Positions 7,178 through 15,526 of a stretch of 46,032 bases of DNA are shown here, one piece after another. A model generated the notes under the pieces. The model ran no database searches. It worked only from the letters and a program-made list of their open reading frames with translations, and was not told where the DNA came from. Source of the stretch: an uncultured Pelagibacteraceae bacterium. Lineage in GTDB: Bacteria > Pseudomonadota > Alphaproteobacteria > Pelagibacterales > Pelagibacteraceae. The DNA is taken from contig CACPCX010000003.1 in the NCBI GenBank assembly GCA_902632545.1, positions 1-46,032 on the forward strand. The letters are read 5' to 3'. Numbering within the stretch: the first letter of the stretch is position 1; every line of letters starts with the position of its first letter. The position numbers and the translations under genes were made by a program.

Positions 7178-8296
7178 ATGAAAAAAGACACTTTGTTAGG
7201 CGTATTTAAAAGTAAAGGCAGACTTAATAAAGAAGATAATTCAAAATACAGATCTCCTTTTCAACGTGACAGAGATCGTATAATTCATAGTGCATCATTT
7301 AGAAGATTAAAGCATAAAACCCAGGTATTTGTTAACACAGAAGGGGATCATTTTAGAACAAGGATCACTCATTCAATTGAAGTTGCTCAAATAGCAAGAT
7401 CAATTGCAAAATATCTAAAATTAAATGAAGATTTAGCTGAAACCTTAAGTCTTGCTCATGATTTAGGTCATACACCATTTGGCCATGCAGGAGAGGATGC
7501 TCTAGATGAATGTATGGAAAACTATGGAGGTTTCGATCATAATCTTCAGACACTAAGAATCGTAATGTTTTTAGAGAATAAATATTTCAAATTTGATGGA
7601 CTAAATTTAACTCTTGAAACTTTAGAAGGACTTTTAAAACATAATGGACCAGTAGACGACCTAAGTATGATCAACAAACTAATTGGATCAAAAGTTTTCA
7701 AAAATAAAATTAAATTTAATACTTATCCATCATTAGAAGCTCAAATATCAGCCATATCAGATGATATTGCATATAATAATCACGATATTCAGGATGGCAT
7801 TAAAGCCAACTTATTTAAACTTGAGGAATTAATTGAATTAGATTTTTTTAAAGACATTTACCAAAAATATAAAAAAAAAATTAATAAAAAAAATTATAAA
7901 ATTGCTATTTATCAAATTATCAGAGATTCAATAGATACTATGATTAGAGATTTACTAATTAGTACAAAAAAAAATATTAAAAAATTTAAAATTAAGTCAT
8001 TAAAAGATGTGTCAAAATCAAATCAATTAATAGTTTCTTTTTCAGACAAAATACAAAATTCAGAACAAGAAATCAGATCATTTTTAAGGCATAGAATGTA
8101 TGACAATAAATCGGTACTTAATAAGAATCAAAGAGGTAAAATGATAATTAATAAATTATTTAAAATAATTAAATCAAATCCTAGAAAATTTCTTACTAAA
8201 GAGCAATTGACTAAAGACAAATATAGAGCTATTTCAGATTTTATATCTGGTATGACCGATAGATACGCGATTAACCTTTATAACGATAATAAATGA
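7178..8296 (+). CDS. dgt: dGTP triphosphohydrolase-like protein (HD domain)
   Basis: A 372-residue dNTP triphosphohydrolase of the short alphaproteobacterial type, which removes triphosphate from dNTPs and so shapes the nucleotide pool. The HD-domain metal site is clear: SASFRRLKHKTQVF, TRITHSIEVAQIARS and LSLAHDLGHTPFGHAGE. The C-terminal third (about 215-300) is lysine- and isoleucine-rich and less conserved. It starts a long plus-strand block, and its TGA overlaps the argS ATG (ATGA). AAAGG directly abuts the ATG, too close for a standard ribosome-binding site. Confidence 0.93.
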   Translation: MKKDTLLGVFKSKGRLNKEDNSKYRSPFQRDRDRIIHSASFRRLKHKTQVFVNTEGDHFRTRITHSIEVAQIARSIAKYLKLNEDLAETLSLAHDLGHTPFGHAGEDALDECMENYGGFDHNLQTLRIVMFLENKYFKFDGLNLTLETLEGLLKHNGPVDDLSMINKLIGSKVFKNKIKFNTYPSLEAQISAISDDIAYNNHDIQDGIKANLFKLEELIELDFFKDIYQKYKKKINKKNYKIAIYQIIRDSIDTMIRDLLISTKKNIKKFKIKSLKDVSKSNQLIVSFSDKIQNSEQEIRSFLRHRMYDNKSVLNKNQRGKMIINKLFKIIKSNPRKFLTKEQLTKDKYRAISDFISGMTDRYAINLYNDNK

Positions 8297-10026
8297 ATAT
8301 TTTTGAATTATATTTAGATAAAATTAAATCAATTATTATTGAGTTAAGTAAAAAAAATCAACTTATCGTTCCAGAAAGTTTCAATGGTATTAGTGCGGAA
8401 ATACCACCACCAAAATTTGATTGTGATATTTCAACTAATGTTGCAATGGTTTTATCAAAACTGAACAAAACTTCTCCAATTGAATTGGCAGAAAAACTTG
8501 CACTAGAAATAAAAAATATTGATAATCAAATAGAAAATATATCTGTTGCTAAACCTGGTTTCATTAATATTAAATTTAAACAATCTTTCTGGTCAAACTT
8601 TATTAAAGAAATCATTGATAACGCTGAAGAATTTGGGATTAATGATAAGGAGAAAAAAAATAGTTATTTAGTTGAATTCGTATCAGCTAACCCCACAGGA
8701 CCCCTACATGTTGGTCATTGTCGAGGAGCTATTTTAGGTGATGTCATATCCAATGTTTTAATATTTAATAAGCACAAGGTTACAAAAGAGTATTATGTAA
8801 ATGATTATGGTAATCAAATTATAAATTTTACAAAATCTGTATATTTTAGAATTAGAGAAGTAAAGTTTAACGAAACTTTTCCTCAAGATAATCCTGATTT
8901 GTATCCAGGAGATTATTTAATCGATTTTGCGAAAAATATAGTTTCAGATAATTCAGATCTAAATTTTGATAATTATGATCAAATAAGCGATAAGTTAACA
9001 GCTTTATCTATAGAACAAGCTCTGCTTTTAATTAAAAAAAACCTTAAGAGCCTAGGAATTAACCATGACAATTTTGTTAGTGAAAAAAGCATTGTTTTAA
9101 ACAAAGAAGTAGAAAGTGTAATAAAATTTTTAGAAAAAAATAAATTTGTATATAAAGGAAAAATTAAAGCTCCAGCTGGAGAAGACGACAAAAACTGGGT
9201 TGAACGAGAACAGTTACTTTTTAAATCTACTGATTTTGGTGACGATAAAGATAGAGCATTGCAAAAGTCAGATGGAGCATGGACTTATTTTGCAAGCGAT
9301 GTTGCTTATCATAAAAACAAAGTTGATCGTAAGTTTGATTATTTAATAAATATTCTTGGTGCAGATCATGCTGGTTACATCAAAAGAATTTCATCTTCAG
9401 TTGAAGCTTTATCAGGAAAAAAAGATAAATTGATCTGCAAAATAAGTCAGCTTGTAAAATTAATTAAAGATAACAAACCATTTAAGATGTCTAAAAGAAA
9501 GGGTGACTACATTACTGTTGATGATTTAATTGATGAAGTTGGAAAAGATGCAACTAGATTTATCATGCTCAATAGAAGTAGTGATGTAGAATTAGATTTT
9601 GATTTTGATGCTGTTAAAGAAAAATCAAAAGATAATCCATTATATTATGTACAATATTGTTATGCTAGAATTTCATCTGTTTTTAGACATATTGGTAAGG
9701 ATTTAAATTCAAATATTAAAATAGATGATTTTAGTTTTGAATACTCAAATGATGAGATCAAAATTTTAAAGAAAATTTCAGAATGGCCTAAATGTATTGA
9801 TGCAGCAAGTTCAAAATTAGAGCCACATAGAATACCTGTTTATTTATATGATCTAGCTTCAGAATTTCACTCATATTGGAATCTCGGAAAACAAAACCCA
9901 GAAAAAAGATTTATTAATGATCAAAAAACAGTTTCTTCAGATAAACTAATTTTTTTAAAAGCAATATCTAACGTTGTAAAATCAGGAATGGATATAGTTG
10001 GTGTTGATACACCAGACAAAATGTAA
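8293..10026 (+). CDS. argS: Arginyl-tRNA synthetase
   Basis: A 577-residue class I synthetase charging tRNA-Arg. An N-terminal additional domain (about 1-110) is followed by the HIGH-type motif in SANPTGPLHVGHCRGAILGD, the NILGADHAGY segment, the KMSKS-type loop FKMSKRKGDYITVDDL (near 398-413) and DATRFIMLNRSSD. A C-terminal DALR anticodon-binding domain ends in the usual GVDTPDKM. The ATGA overlap with dgt and the TAATG overlap with the next gene indicate translational coupling. Length is normal. Confidence 0.97.
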   Translation: MNIFELYLDKIKSIIIELSKKNQLIVPESFNGISAEIPPPKFDCDISTNVAMVLSKLNKTSPIELAEKLALEIKNIDNQIENISVAKPGFINIKFKQSFWSNFIKEIIDNAEEFGINDKEKKNSYLVEFVSANPTGPLHVGHCRGAILGDVISNVLIFNKHKVTKEYYVNDYGNQIINFTKSVYFRIREVKFNETFPQDNPDLYPGDYLIDFAKNIVSDNSDLNFDNYDQISDKLTALSIEQALLLIKKNLKSLGINHDNFVSEKSIVLNKEVESVIKFLEKNKFVYKGKIKAPAGEDDKNWVEREQLLFKSTDFGDDKDRALQKSDGAWTYFASDVAYHKNKVDRKFDYLINILGADHAGYIKRISSSVEALSGKKDKLICKISQLVKLIKDNKPFKMSKRKGDYITVDDLIDEVGKDATRFIMLNRSSDVELDFDFDAVKEKSKDNPLYYVQYCYARISSVFRHIGKDLNSNIKIDDFSFEYSNDEIKILKKISEWPKCIDAASSKLEPHRIPVYLYDLASEFHSYWNLGKQNPEKRFINDQKTVSSDKLIFLKAISNVVKSGMDIVGVDTPDKM

Positions 10027-10292
10027 TGCTAAAAGAAATTAAGTACTTAATCTTTATTATTGTAATTGCTTTATTTATTTTTTTGACTGGTAGATATTAT
10101 TTTTCAGATGAAAATAAGAAGAAATCATACAGATCTTTTAAAAATAACGATGAAAAAATCAAATTATATTCAAAAAATTTACCAGTTTTGGAAAACGATA
10201 CACAAAATGTAATAGAATACGTTAATCAAACAAATAAAAAAAAGAAGAAAAAGTTTAATTTTTGGAAACTTTTAGATAATGATAAAGAATAG
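10026..10292 (+). CDS. Small single-pass membrane protein in the argS-nagZ slot (possible SPOR-protein remnant)
   Basis: 88 residues. One N-terminal transmembrane helix (about 7-23, LIFIIVIALFIFLTG) is followed by a charged, lysine-rich tail with a KKKKKKFNFWKLL end. In many alphaproteobacteria the gene between argS and nagZ encodes an SPOR-domain envelope protein with one N-terminal helix. Here the position and topology fit, but there is no room for the roughly 75-residue SPOR domain. I infer reduction or replacement of that gene; the sequence alone shows no function. It overlaps argS by one base and nagZ by 14. Confidence 0.7.
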   Translation: MLKEIKYLIFIIVIALFIFLTGRYYFSDENKKKSYRSFKNNDEKIKLYSKNLPVLENDTQNVIEYVNQTNKKKKKKFNFWKLLDNDKE

Positions 10293-11229
10293 GAGAGCTT
10301 TTATTGTTGGTTTAAAATCATCAACATTATCAAATAAAGAAATAGCTTTTTTAAAAAAATATAAGCCATGGGGTATTATTTTATTTTCAAGAAACATAAG
10401 TTCAATTGAACAAACTAAAAAATTAACCGATAAAATAAAAAAGATTTTTAAAGATAAAAAATACCCTATATTAATTGATCAAGAAGGTGGAAGAGTAAAT
10501 CGATTAAGTAAAATTATATCTTTTGATAATATTACTTCTGAATATTTTGGTAATTTATTTATAAAAGATAAGAAAAAATTTAATATCATTTATAAATTAT
10601 TTATTGATAAGACTTCATATTTACTTAAATCAATCGGTGTTAATATAAACACAGTTCCTGTTTTAGATCTTCGAGTTAAAGGAGCTAGCAACATTATTGG
10701 TGATAGATCTTTTTCAAAAAATAAAAAAGATATCTCTAAAATTGGAGATATTTGTATCAATTATTTTCATCAAAATTCCATTGGAACTGTGATGAAACAT
10801 ATACCAGGACATGGATTAGCTAAGGTAGATAGTCATAAATTTACACCTATAGTTACAAAAAACTTAAATTATTTGGTTAAAAATGATTTTTTTACGTTCA
10901 AGAAAAAACAAAGTTATTTTGCAATGACAGCGCATGTAATATATCGATGTATCGATAAGTTAAATACAGCAACACACTCTAAAAAAATTATAAATTTAAT
11001 TAGAAAGAAAATTGGCTTTAAAAATATTTTGATTTCAGATGATTTATCAATGAAAAGTTTAAAAGATGATTTAAAAACTAATACAATTAAAACATTTAGT
11101 GCAGGTTGTAATCTTGCTCTTCATTGTAATGGTAAATTGTCTGAAATGAAGTTAGTTGGTGATAATTCACCAAAGGTAAGTAATTTTATCATAAAAAAAA
11201 CATCGCTATTTTATAAAATTTTAAGTTAA
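10279..11229 (+). CDS. nagZ: Beta-N-acetylhexosaminidase NagZ (GH3), peptidoglycan recycling
   Basis: 316 residues, slightly shorter than typical NagZ. The enzyme removes N-acetylglucosamine from anhydromuropeptides in the cytoplasm. Motifs: PWGIILFSRNI, PILIDQEGGRVNRL, the loop KHIPGHGLAKVDSH carrying the His of the NagZ Asp-His dyad, FAMTAHVIYRCID, and ISDDLSMKSL with the catalytic aspartate. The usual GCDLxLxC region appears as AGCNLALHC. It sits between a small membrane protein and scpA, the standard alphaproteobacterial position. The start at 10279 overlaps the preceding gene by 14 nt. Confidence 0.9.
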   Translation: MIKNRRAFIVGLKSSTLSNKEIAFLKKYKPWGIILFSRNISSIEQTKKLTDKIKKIFKDKKYPILIDQEGGRVNRLSKIISFDNITSEYFGNLFIKDKKKFNIIYKLFIDKTSYLLKSIGVNINTVPVLDLRVKGASNIIGDRSFSKNKKDISKIGDICINYFHQNSIGTVMKHIPGHGLAKVDSHKFTPIVTKNLNYLVKNDFFTFKKKQSYFAMTAHVIYRCIDKLNTATHSKKIINLIRKKIGFKNILISDDLSMKSLKDDLKTNTIKTFSAGCNLALHCNGKLSEMKLVGDNSPKVSNFIIKKTSLFYKILS

Positions 11230-11238
11230 TATCTGAGT

Positions 11239-11982
11239 ATGACTATTTCTGATTCCACATTATTTAATGTTGATATAAATAATTATAATGGCCCTCTAGA
11301 TGTCCTTTTAGATTTGGCAAAAGCTCAAAAGGTAGATCTTGAAGAGATATCAATTACAAAATTAGCAGATCAATTTCACGATTATATTACAAAAGAAAAA
11401 GATTTAAATTTAGAAATTGCTTCTGAATATTTATTGATGGCAACTTGGTTAGCTTATTTAAAATCTAAATTATTACTTCCAGGTACACCAGAAGAAGAAT
11501 TTAAAGTTCAAGAAGTAGCTGAAAAATTAAAATTACAACTTAAAAAATTAGAATTAATAAGATTGCTTTCCGAACAAATGCTTAAAAGAAAAAGATTGGG
11601 AAGAGAAATTCGATCAAGAGGAATGAAAGGAAATATAAGATCTATTTATAGCACAGAATATAATTTAAGTTTATTTGAACTACTCAAGTCATATTCAACA
11701 ATTATTATGACCAAAGACTTTCAAAAAATGAATATTCCTAAATTACCCGTATTTACTGCTGAGGATGGAATTAAAACGATAAGAGAATTTTTTGGAAAAT
11801 TAATTGATTGGAAAAAACTAGATGATTTAATTCCTCAAAATTTTAAAAATGGATCAAAACATAAACGTACTGGTAAAGCAGGAATATTTGCTGGTTCATT
11901 AGAATTAGTTAAAGAAGGAAACCTTACCATAAAACAAGATAAATTATTTGATGATATTTATGTTAAGGAAAATAATGATTAA
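11239..11982 (+). CDS. scpA: Segregation and condensation protein A
   Basis: A 247-residue kleisin subunit that links SMC heads with ScpB for chromosome condensation. Recognised by the N-terminal NYNGPLDVLLDLAKAQKVDLEEISI, the ITKLADQFHDYI helix, ASEYLLMATWLAYLKSKLLLP and the C-terminal SMC-binding winged helix ending near LSLELVKEG-type sequence (GSLELVKEGNLTIKQDKLFDDI). The neighbouring scpB start lies inside its last codons, coupling production of the two partners. No smc gene is in this window. Confidence 0.94.
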   Translation: MTISDSTLFNVDINNYNGPLDVLLDLAKAQKVDLEEISITKLADQFHDYITKEKDLNLEIASEYLLMATWLAYLKSKLLLPGTPEEEFKVQEVAEKLKLQLKKLELIRLLSEQMLKRKRLGREIRSRGMKGNIRSIYSTEYNLSLFELLKSYSTIIMTKDFQKMNIPKLPVFTAEDGIKTIREFFGKLIDWKKLDDLIPQNFKNGSKHKRTGKAGIFAGSLELVKEGNLTIKQDKLFDDIYVKENND

Positions 11983-12676
11983 AAAAGAAAAAATTTCAAA
12001 AGGTAATATTGTTAAATTTCCTACTAAGTTAACGGATTTGGAAAAAGAGATTGAAGCAGTTATTTTTGCTGCTGCTGAACCATTAGATGTTGATACAATT
12101 GAAAGTAAAATTACAAAAAAAGGTAATGTTGCTAAATCTTTAGAGAAACTTCAGCAAGAATATAGCCAACGAGGCATTAATCTTGTTTGTATAAAAGAGA
12201 AGTGGTCTTTCAGAACCTCTCCTAACTTATCTAATATCATGTCACAAGAAAAAATGATTGAAAAGAAACTTTCTAGAGCTGCTGTGGAGACCTTGGCTAT
12301 AATTGTTTATCATCAACCTGTCACTAGAGCAGAGATTGAGGAGATAAGAGGTGTTGCATTTGGAACGAATACTCTTGAAATATTGATGGAACTCAACTGG
12401 GTGAAACCAGGTGGTCGTAAAGATGTACCAGGTAGACCAATTCAGTATGTTACGACAGATGACTTTTTAAGTCATTTCAATCTTCAAAAATTATCTGATT
12501 TACCAACAATTGATGAATTAGGTGCCGCAGGATTAATTGATAGTTCTAGTATCGATAATGCAATTTTTGGAACTGGTAAATTCTTCAAAGAAAAACAACA
12601 AGAAAAAAAAGAGGATATTTATTCCAATATTGATGAAATGCTAAACAGTACTCTTGATACAGAAGAGAAAGATTAA
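11975..12676 (+). CDS. scpB: Segregation and condensation protein B
   Basis: A tandem winged-helix partner of ScpA in the SMC complex. Motifs: LEKEIEAVIFAAAEPLDVDTI at the start of domain 1, then KLSRAAVETLAIIVYHQPVTRAEIEEIRGV and the GRKDVPGRPIQYVTT turn of domain 2. I choose ATG 11975, giving 233 residues, over an in-frame ATG at 11948: AAGGA sits 5 nt upstream of 11975, and the shorter overlap with scpA (8 nt) is more typical. The C-terminal tail is acidic and poorly conserved. Confidence 0.92.
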   Translation: MIKKEKISKGNIVKFPTKLTDLEKEIEAVIFAAAEPLDVDTIESKITKKGNVAKSLEKLQQEYSQRGINLVCIKEKWSFRTSPNLSNIMSQEKMIEKKLSRAAVETLAIIVYHQPVTRAEIEEIRGVAFGTNTLEILMELNWVKPGGRKDVPGRPIQYVTTDDFLSHFNLQKLSDLPTIDELGAAGLIDSSSIDNAIFGTGKFFKEKQQEKKEDIYSNIDEMLNSTLDTEEKD

Positions 12677-12723
12677 CAAAAAAGTAACTTTTAAATTAAT
12701 CATAAAAAGGTTATAAGTTTTTC

Positions 12724-12924
12724 ATGAGCATAGGAATTTGGCAAATAGCAATCGTAGTTATATTAGTAGTCTTATTATTTGGACGAGGTAAAATCTCTAG
12801 TCTGATGGGTGATGTAGCTAAGGGAATTAAAAGTTTCAAAAAAGGAATGGCGTCAGATGTCACTGACGACTCAGAGCCAAAAAATATATCCGACGAAAAC
12901 AAAGACTCAGAAAACAAAGATTAA
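12724..12924 (+). CDS. tatA: Sec-independent translocase subunit TatA
   Basis: 66 residues: a short periplasmic N-terminus and one transmembrane helix ([20 protein letters not shown]), then an amphipathic helix with the conserved [24 protein letters not shown] and an acidic tail. TatA forms the size-variable pore for folded proteins with twin-arginine signals. It is followed at once by tatB and tatC. An M48 lipoprotein with a twin-arginine N-terminus elsewhere in the window is a candidate substrate. Confidence 0.95.
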   Translation: MSIGIWQIAIVVILVVLLFGRGKISSLMGDVAKGIKSFKKGMASDVTDDSEPKNISDENKDSENKD

Positions 12925-12929
12925 ATCAC

Positions 12930-13151
12930 ATGCCTACTATTGGTTGGTTTGAGATATTAATTGTTGTTGGTATTGCAATTGTTGTTCTTGGTCCAAAAGA
13001 TTTTCCAATCATGTTAAAGAAAGTTGGGTCTTGGATAGGGACTGCAAAAAGATATGTAAGCAACATTCAAAATGAAGTTTCTAATTTAGAAATTGATGAA
13101 GAAATAACTGATAATGAAATAAAAAAAGAAATTAAAAAAGATGAGCAATGA
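12930..13151 (+). CDS. tatB: Sec-independent translocase subunit TatB
   Basis: 73 residues, short for TatB (commonly over 100). The diagnostic N-terminus GWFEILIVVGIAIVVLGPKDFP with the conserved Glu and Gly-Pro hinge is intact, followed by an amphipathic helix and a charged lysine/glutamate tail. TatB with TatC forms the signal-peptide receptor. Order and spacing (5 nt after tatA, 11-nt overlap with tatC) support the assignment over a second TatA. Confidence 0.92.
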   Translation: MPTIGWFEILIVVGIAIVVLGPKDFPIMLKKVGSWIGTAKRYVSNIQNEVSNLEIDEEITDNEIKKEIKKDEQ

Positions 13152-13911
13152 AGAAAATGAAGGTGGATTTGTTAGCCATCTAACAGAACTAAGAAAAAGG
13201 TTAATACATAGTTTTATATTTCTAATAATCTTTTTTGTTATCTGTTATATATTTGCAGAACATATTTACGGGTTTTTAGTTGATCCATTTGCTCAAGCAG
13301 TAAAAGATGATGGATCTGACAGAAGGCTTATTTTTACAGCCTTACAAGAAACTTTTTTAACATATATTAAGGTATCTTTTTTCACAGCTTTTTTTGTAAC
13401 ATGTCCATTTATTCTAATGCAATTATGGAAATTTATTGCACCGGGATTATATAAACACGAGAAAGTTGCTATAATTCCATACCTTATATTAACACCCATC
13501 CTATTCTTTTTGGGAGGTATGCTTGTTTACTATTTGATAATGCCCCTAGCTATTAAATTCTTTTTATCATTTGAAAGCACAGGAATTTCTACAAGTCTAC
13601 CAATTCAATTAGAAGCCAAAGTAAATGAATACTTGTCACTTGTTATGAAATTAATTTTTGCATTTGGAATAAGTTTTCAATTACCTATAGTCTTAAGTTT
13701 ATTAGCAAGAATAGGTGTCGTTGATAGTCAATTTTTAAAAGAAAGAAGAAAGTACGTTATTGTAATTATATTTGCTGCTGCTGCATTACTTACGCCACCT
13801 GATCCAATTACTCAAATAGGTTTAGCTATTCCATTATTAATTTTATATGAATTATCAATATTTTCAGTAAAATTTATAGAAAACAAAAATTTAGAAAAAA
13901 CTGATGCATAA
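13141..13911 (+). CDS. tatC: Sec-independent translocase subunit TatC
   Basis: A 256-residue, six-helix membrane protein that binds twin-arginine signal peptides. The N-terminal cytoplasmic segment [17 protein letters not shown] is the family hallmark, followed by [35 protein letters not shown], and [18 protein letters not shown] with [11 protein letters not shown] in the last helices. It overlaps tatB upstream and serS downstream (8 nt), so it is part of one transcript. Confidence 0.96.
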   Translation: MSNEENEGGFVSHLTELRKRLIHSFIFLIIFFVICYIFAEHIYGFLVDPFAQAVKDDGSDRRLIFTALQETFLTYIKVSFFTAFFVTCPFILMQLWKFIAPGLYKHEKVAIIPYLILTPILFFLGGMLVYYLIMPLAIKFFLSFESTGISTSLPIQLEAKVNEYLSLVMKLIFAFGISFQLPIVLSLLARIGVVDSQFLKERRKYVIVIIFAAAALLTPPDPITQIGLAIPLLILYELSIFSVKFIENKNLEKTDA

Positions 13912-15163
13912 TTTAAAAGAAATAAGAAAAGATTTTTCAAAATTTGAAAAAGATCTTGAAAAACGTTCAGTTAAAATTGATTTTAATAATTTAAAAAAAC
14001 TTGATGAGTTAAATAGAGATTTAATACAAAAGAAAGAAAATTTAGAAAAAGAAAAAAAAGATATTTCTAAATCTAAAGATAAAAGTTTATTCAAAAAATC
14101 TAAAGAAATATCTACAGAATTAGATAAGATTTCTGAGCAACAAAAAAATACTAAAAATGAATTAGATAATATTTTATCAAGTATACCAAACATACCTCAT
14201 CAAGATGTTCCAAATGGTAAAGATGAAAATGATAATGTAGAAGTTTTAAAAGCTGGTAAAGTTCCAGAGTTTGATTTTAAACCCAAATCACATTATGATC
14301 TTGGTGAAAATTTGGGTATGCTCGATTTTGATCTTGCAACAAAAACAACAGGGTCAAGGTTTGTATTTGTTAAAAAAGAGCTAGCGTTATTAGAAAGAGC
14401 ATTATCTAACTTTATGTTAGATACTCATATTGTTCAAAATGATTATCAGGAAATCTCACCTCCATTGATAGCTTCTGACAATACAATGTATGGAACTGGC
14501 CAATTACCAAAATTTGAAAACGATCAATTTGAAATTAAATTTGACGAAGGATCTGATAGAAAATTTTTAATTCCAACTGCTGAAGTAATTTTAACAAACA
14601 TCGTTAAAGATAAAATTGTTGATCAAAAAGATTTACCTATGAGATTTGTTGCTTCAACCCCATGTTTTAGAAAAGAAGCAGGCAGTTATGGAAAAGATAC
14701 AAAAGGAATGATTAGGCAACACCAATTTTATAAAGTTGAGATGGTCAGTATTGTTGAAAAAGAAAATTGTCTTGAAGAATTAGAGCGAATGACGAACTGT
14801 GCAACAGATATCCTTGATAAGCTAGAGTTACCTTATAGAAAAGTAATTTTATGTTCGGGTGATATGGGTTTCAGTGCAGAAAAAACCTATGATATTGAGG
14901 TTTGGTTGCCATCAGAAAACAAGTATCGTGAAATATCATCATGCTCTTCTTGTTCAACATTTCAGGCACAAAGAATGAAATCAAGATATAAAAATAAAAA
15001 CAAGGAAACTGTTTTTGTTGGAACATTAAATGGAAGTGGTTTAGCAGTGGGCAGAACTCTAATTGCTGTACTAGAAAACTATCAACAAATAGATGGTTCG
15101 ATTATTGTTCCTAAGGTATTGCGATCGTATATGAATAATTTGGAATTGATTTCAGCTAAATAA
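13904..15163 (+). CDS. serS: Seryl-tRNA synthetase
   Basis: A 419-residue class II synthetase. Residues about 1-105 form the lysine/glutamate-rich coiled coil that grips the tRNA-Ser long arm ([20 protein letters not shown]). The catalytic core shows [32 protein letters not shown], motif 2 [25 protein letters not shown], and motif 3 [20 protein letters not shown]. It overlaps the tatC stop by 8 nt. The surE, pcm and M23 peptidase genes found after serS in many relatives are absent; yajC follows directly after 55 bp. Confidence 0.97.
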   Translation: MHNLKEIRKDFSKFEKDLEKRSVKIDFNNLKKLDELNRDLIQKKENLEKEKKDISKSKDKSLFKKSKEISTELDKISEQQKNTKNELDNILSSIPNIPHQDVPNGKDENDNVEVLKAGKVPEFDFKPKSHYDLGENLGMLDFDLATKTTGSRFVFVKKELALLERALSNFMLDTHIVQNDYQEISPPLIASDNTMYGTGQLPKFENDQFEIKFDEGSDRKFLIPTAEVILTNIVKDKIVDQKDLPMRFVASTPCFRKEAGSYGKDTKGMIRQHQFYKVEMVSIVEKENCLEELERMTNCATDILDKLELPYRKVILCSGDMGFSAEKTYDIEVWLPSENKYREISSCSSCSTFQAQRMKSRYKNKNKETVFVGTLNGSGLAVGRTLIAVLENYQQIDGSIIVPKVLRSYMNNLELISAK

Positions 15164-15208
15164 AGTTGTTTTAATTACATAGATAGTATAAATATTCACA
15201 TAATTTAT

Positions 15209-15214
15209 AAGGAG
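15209..15214 (+). promoter_or_regulatory. Strong ribosome-binding site for yajC
   Basis: AAGGAG lies 4 nt before the yajC ATG and is one of the clearest Shine-Dalgarno sequences in the window. Most neighbouring genes lack one and instead rely on overlap or AT-rich leaders. It decides the yajC start and fits high production of this abundant small protein. Confidence 0.75.
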
Positions 15215-15218
15215 ATTT

Positions 15219-15512
15219 ATGGAAGGCTCAGGAATAGGACAATTTATACCGTTAATTTTAATTTTTGTTATTTTTTATTTTTTCTTAATCAGACCACAGC
15301 AAAAAAAAGTTAAAGAGCACAAAGCAATGGTTGAAAGTCTTAAAAGAGGTGACAAGGTTGTTACTTCTGGTGGAATTACAGGTACAGTGGAAAGACTAAT
15401 AGACAACGATAAAGTTGAAGTAGAAATTGCTGAAAACGTAAAGGTTGAGATAGTTAAATCAACCGGTATTCAAAGTCTTGTTAATACAAATACTCAAGAA
15501 GTTAAAAAATAA
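15219..15512 (+). CDS. yajC: Preprotein translocase accessory subunit YajC
   Basis: 97 residues. One membrane helix (IPLILIFVIFYFFLIRP, about 10-26) is followed by the conserved RPQQKKVKEHKAMVESLKRGDKVVTSGGITGTVE segment, which is diagnostic for YajC. It associates with SecDF in the inner membrane. The yajC-secD-secF order is the classical operon; secD starts 14 nt downstream. Confidence 0.96.
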   Translation: MEGSGIGQFIPLILIFVIFYFFLIRPQQKKVKEHKAMVESLKRGDKVVTSGGITGTVERLIDNDKVEVEIAENVKVEIVKSTGIQSLVNTNTQEVKK

Positions 15513-15526
15513 TTATTTTTAGTTAA

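Noticed and set aside
13891..14193. 100-codon minus-strand ORF opposite serS
   Set aside because: Ser/Phe/Leu-rich antisense shadow of the lysine/glutamate-rich SerS coiled coil.
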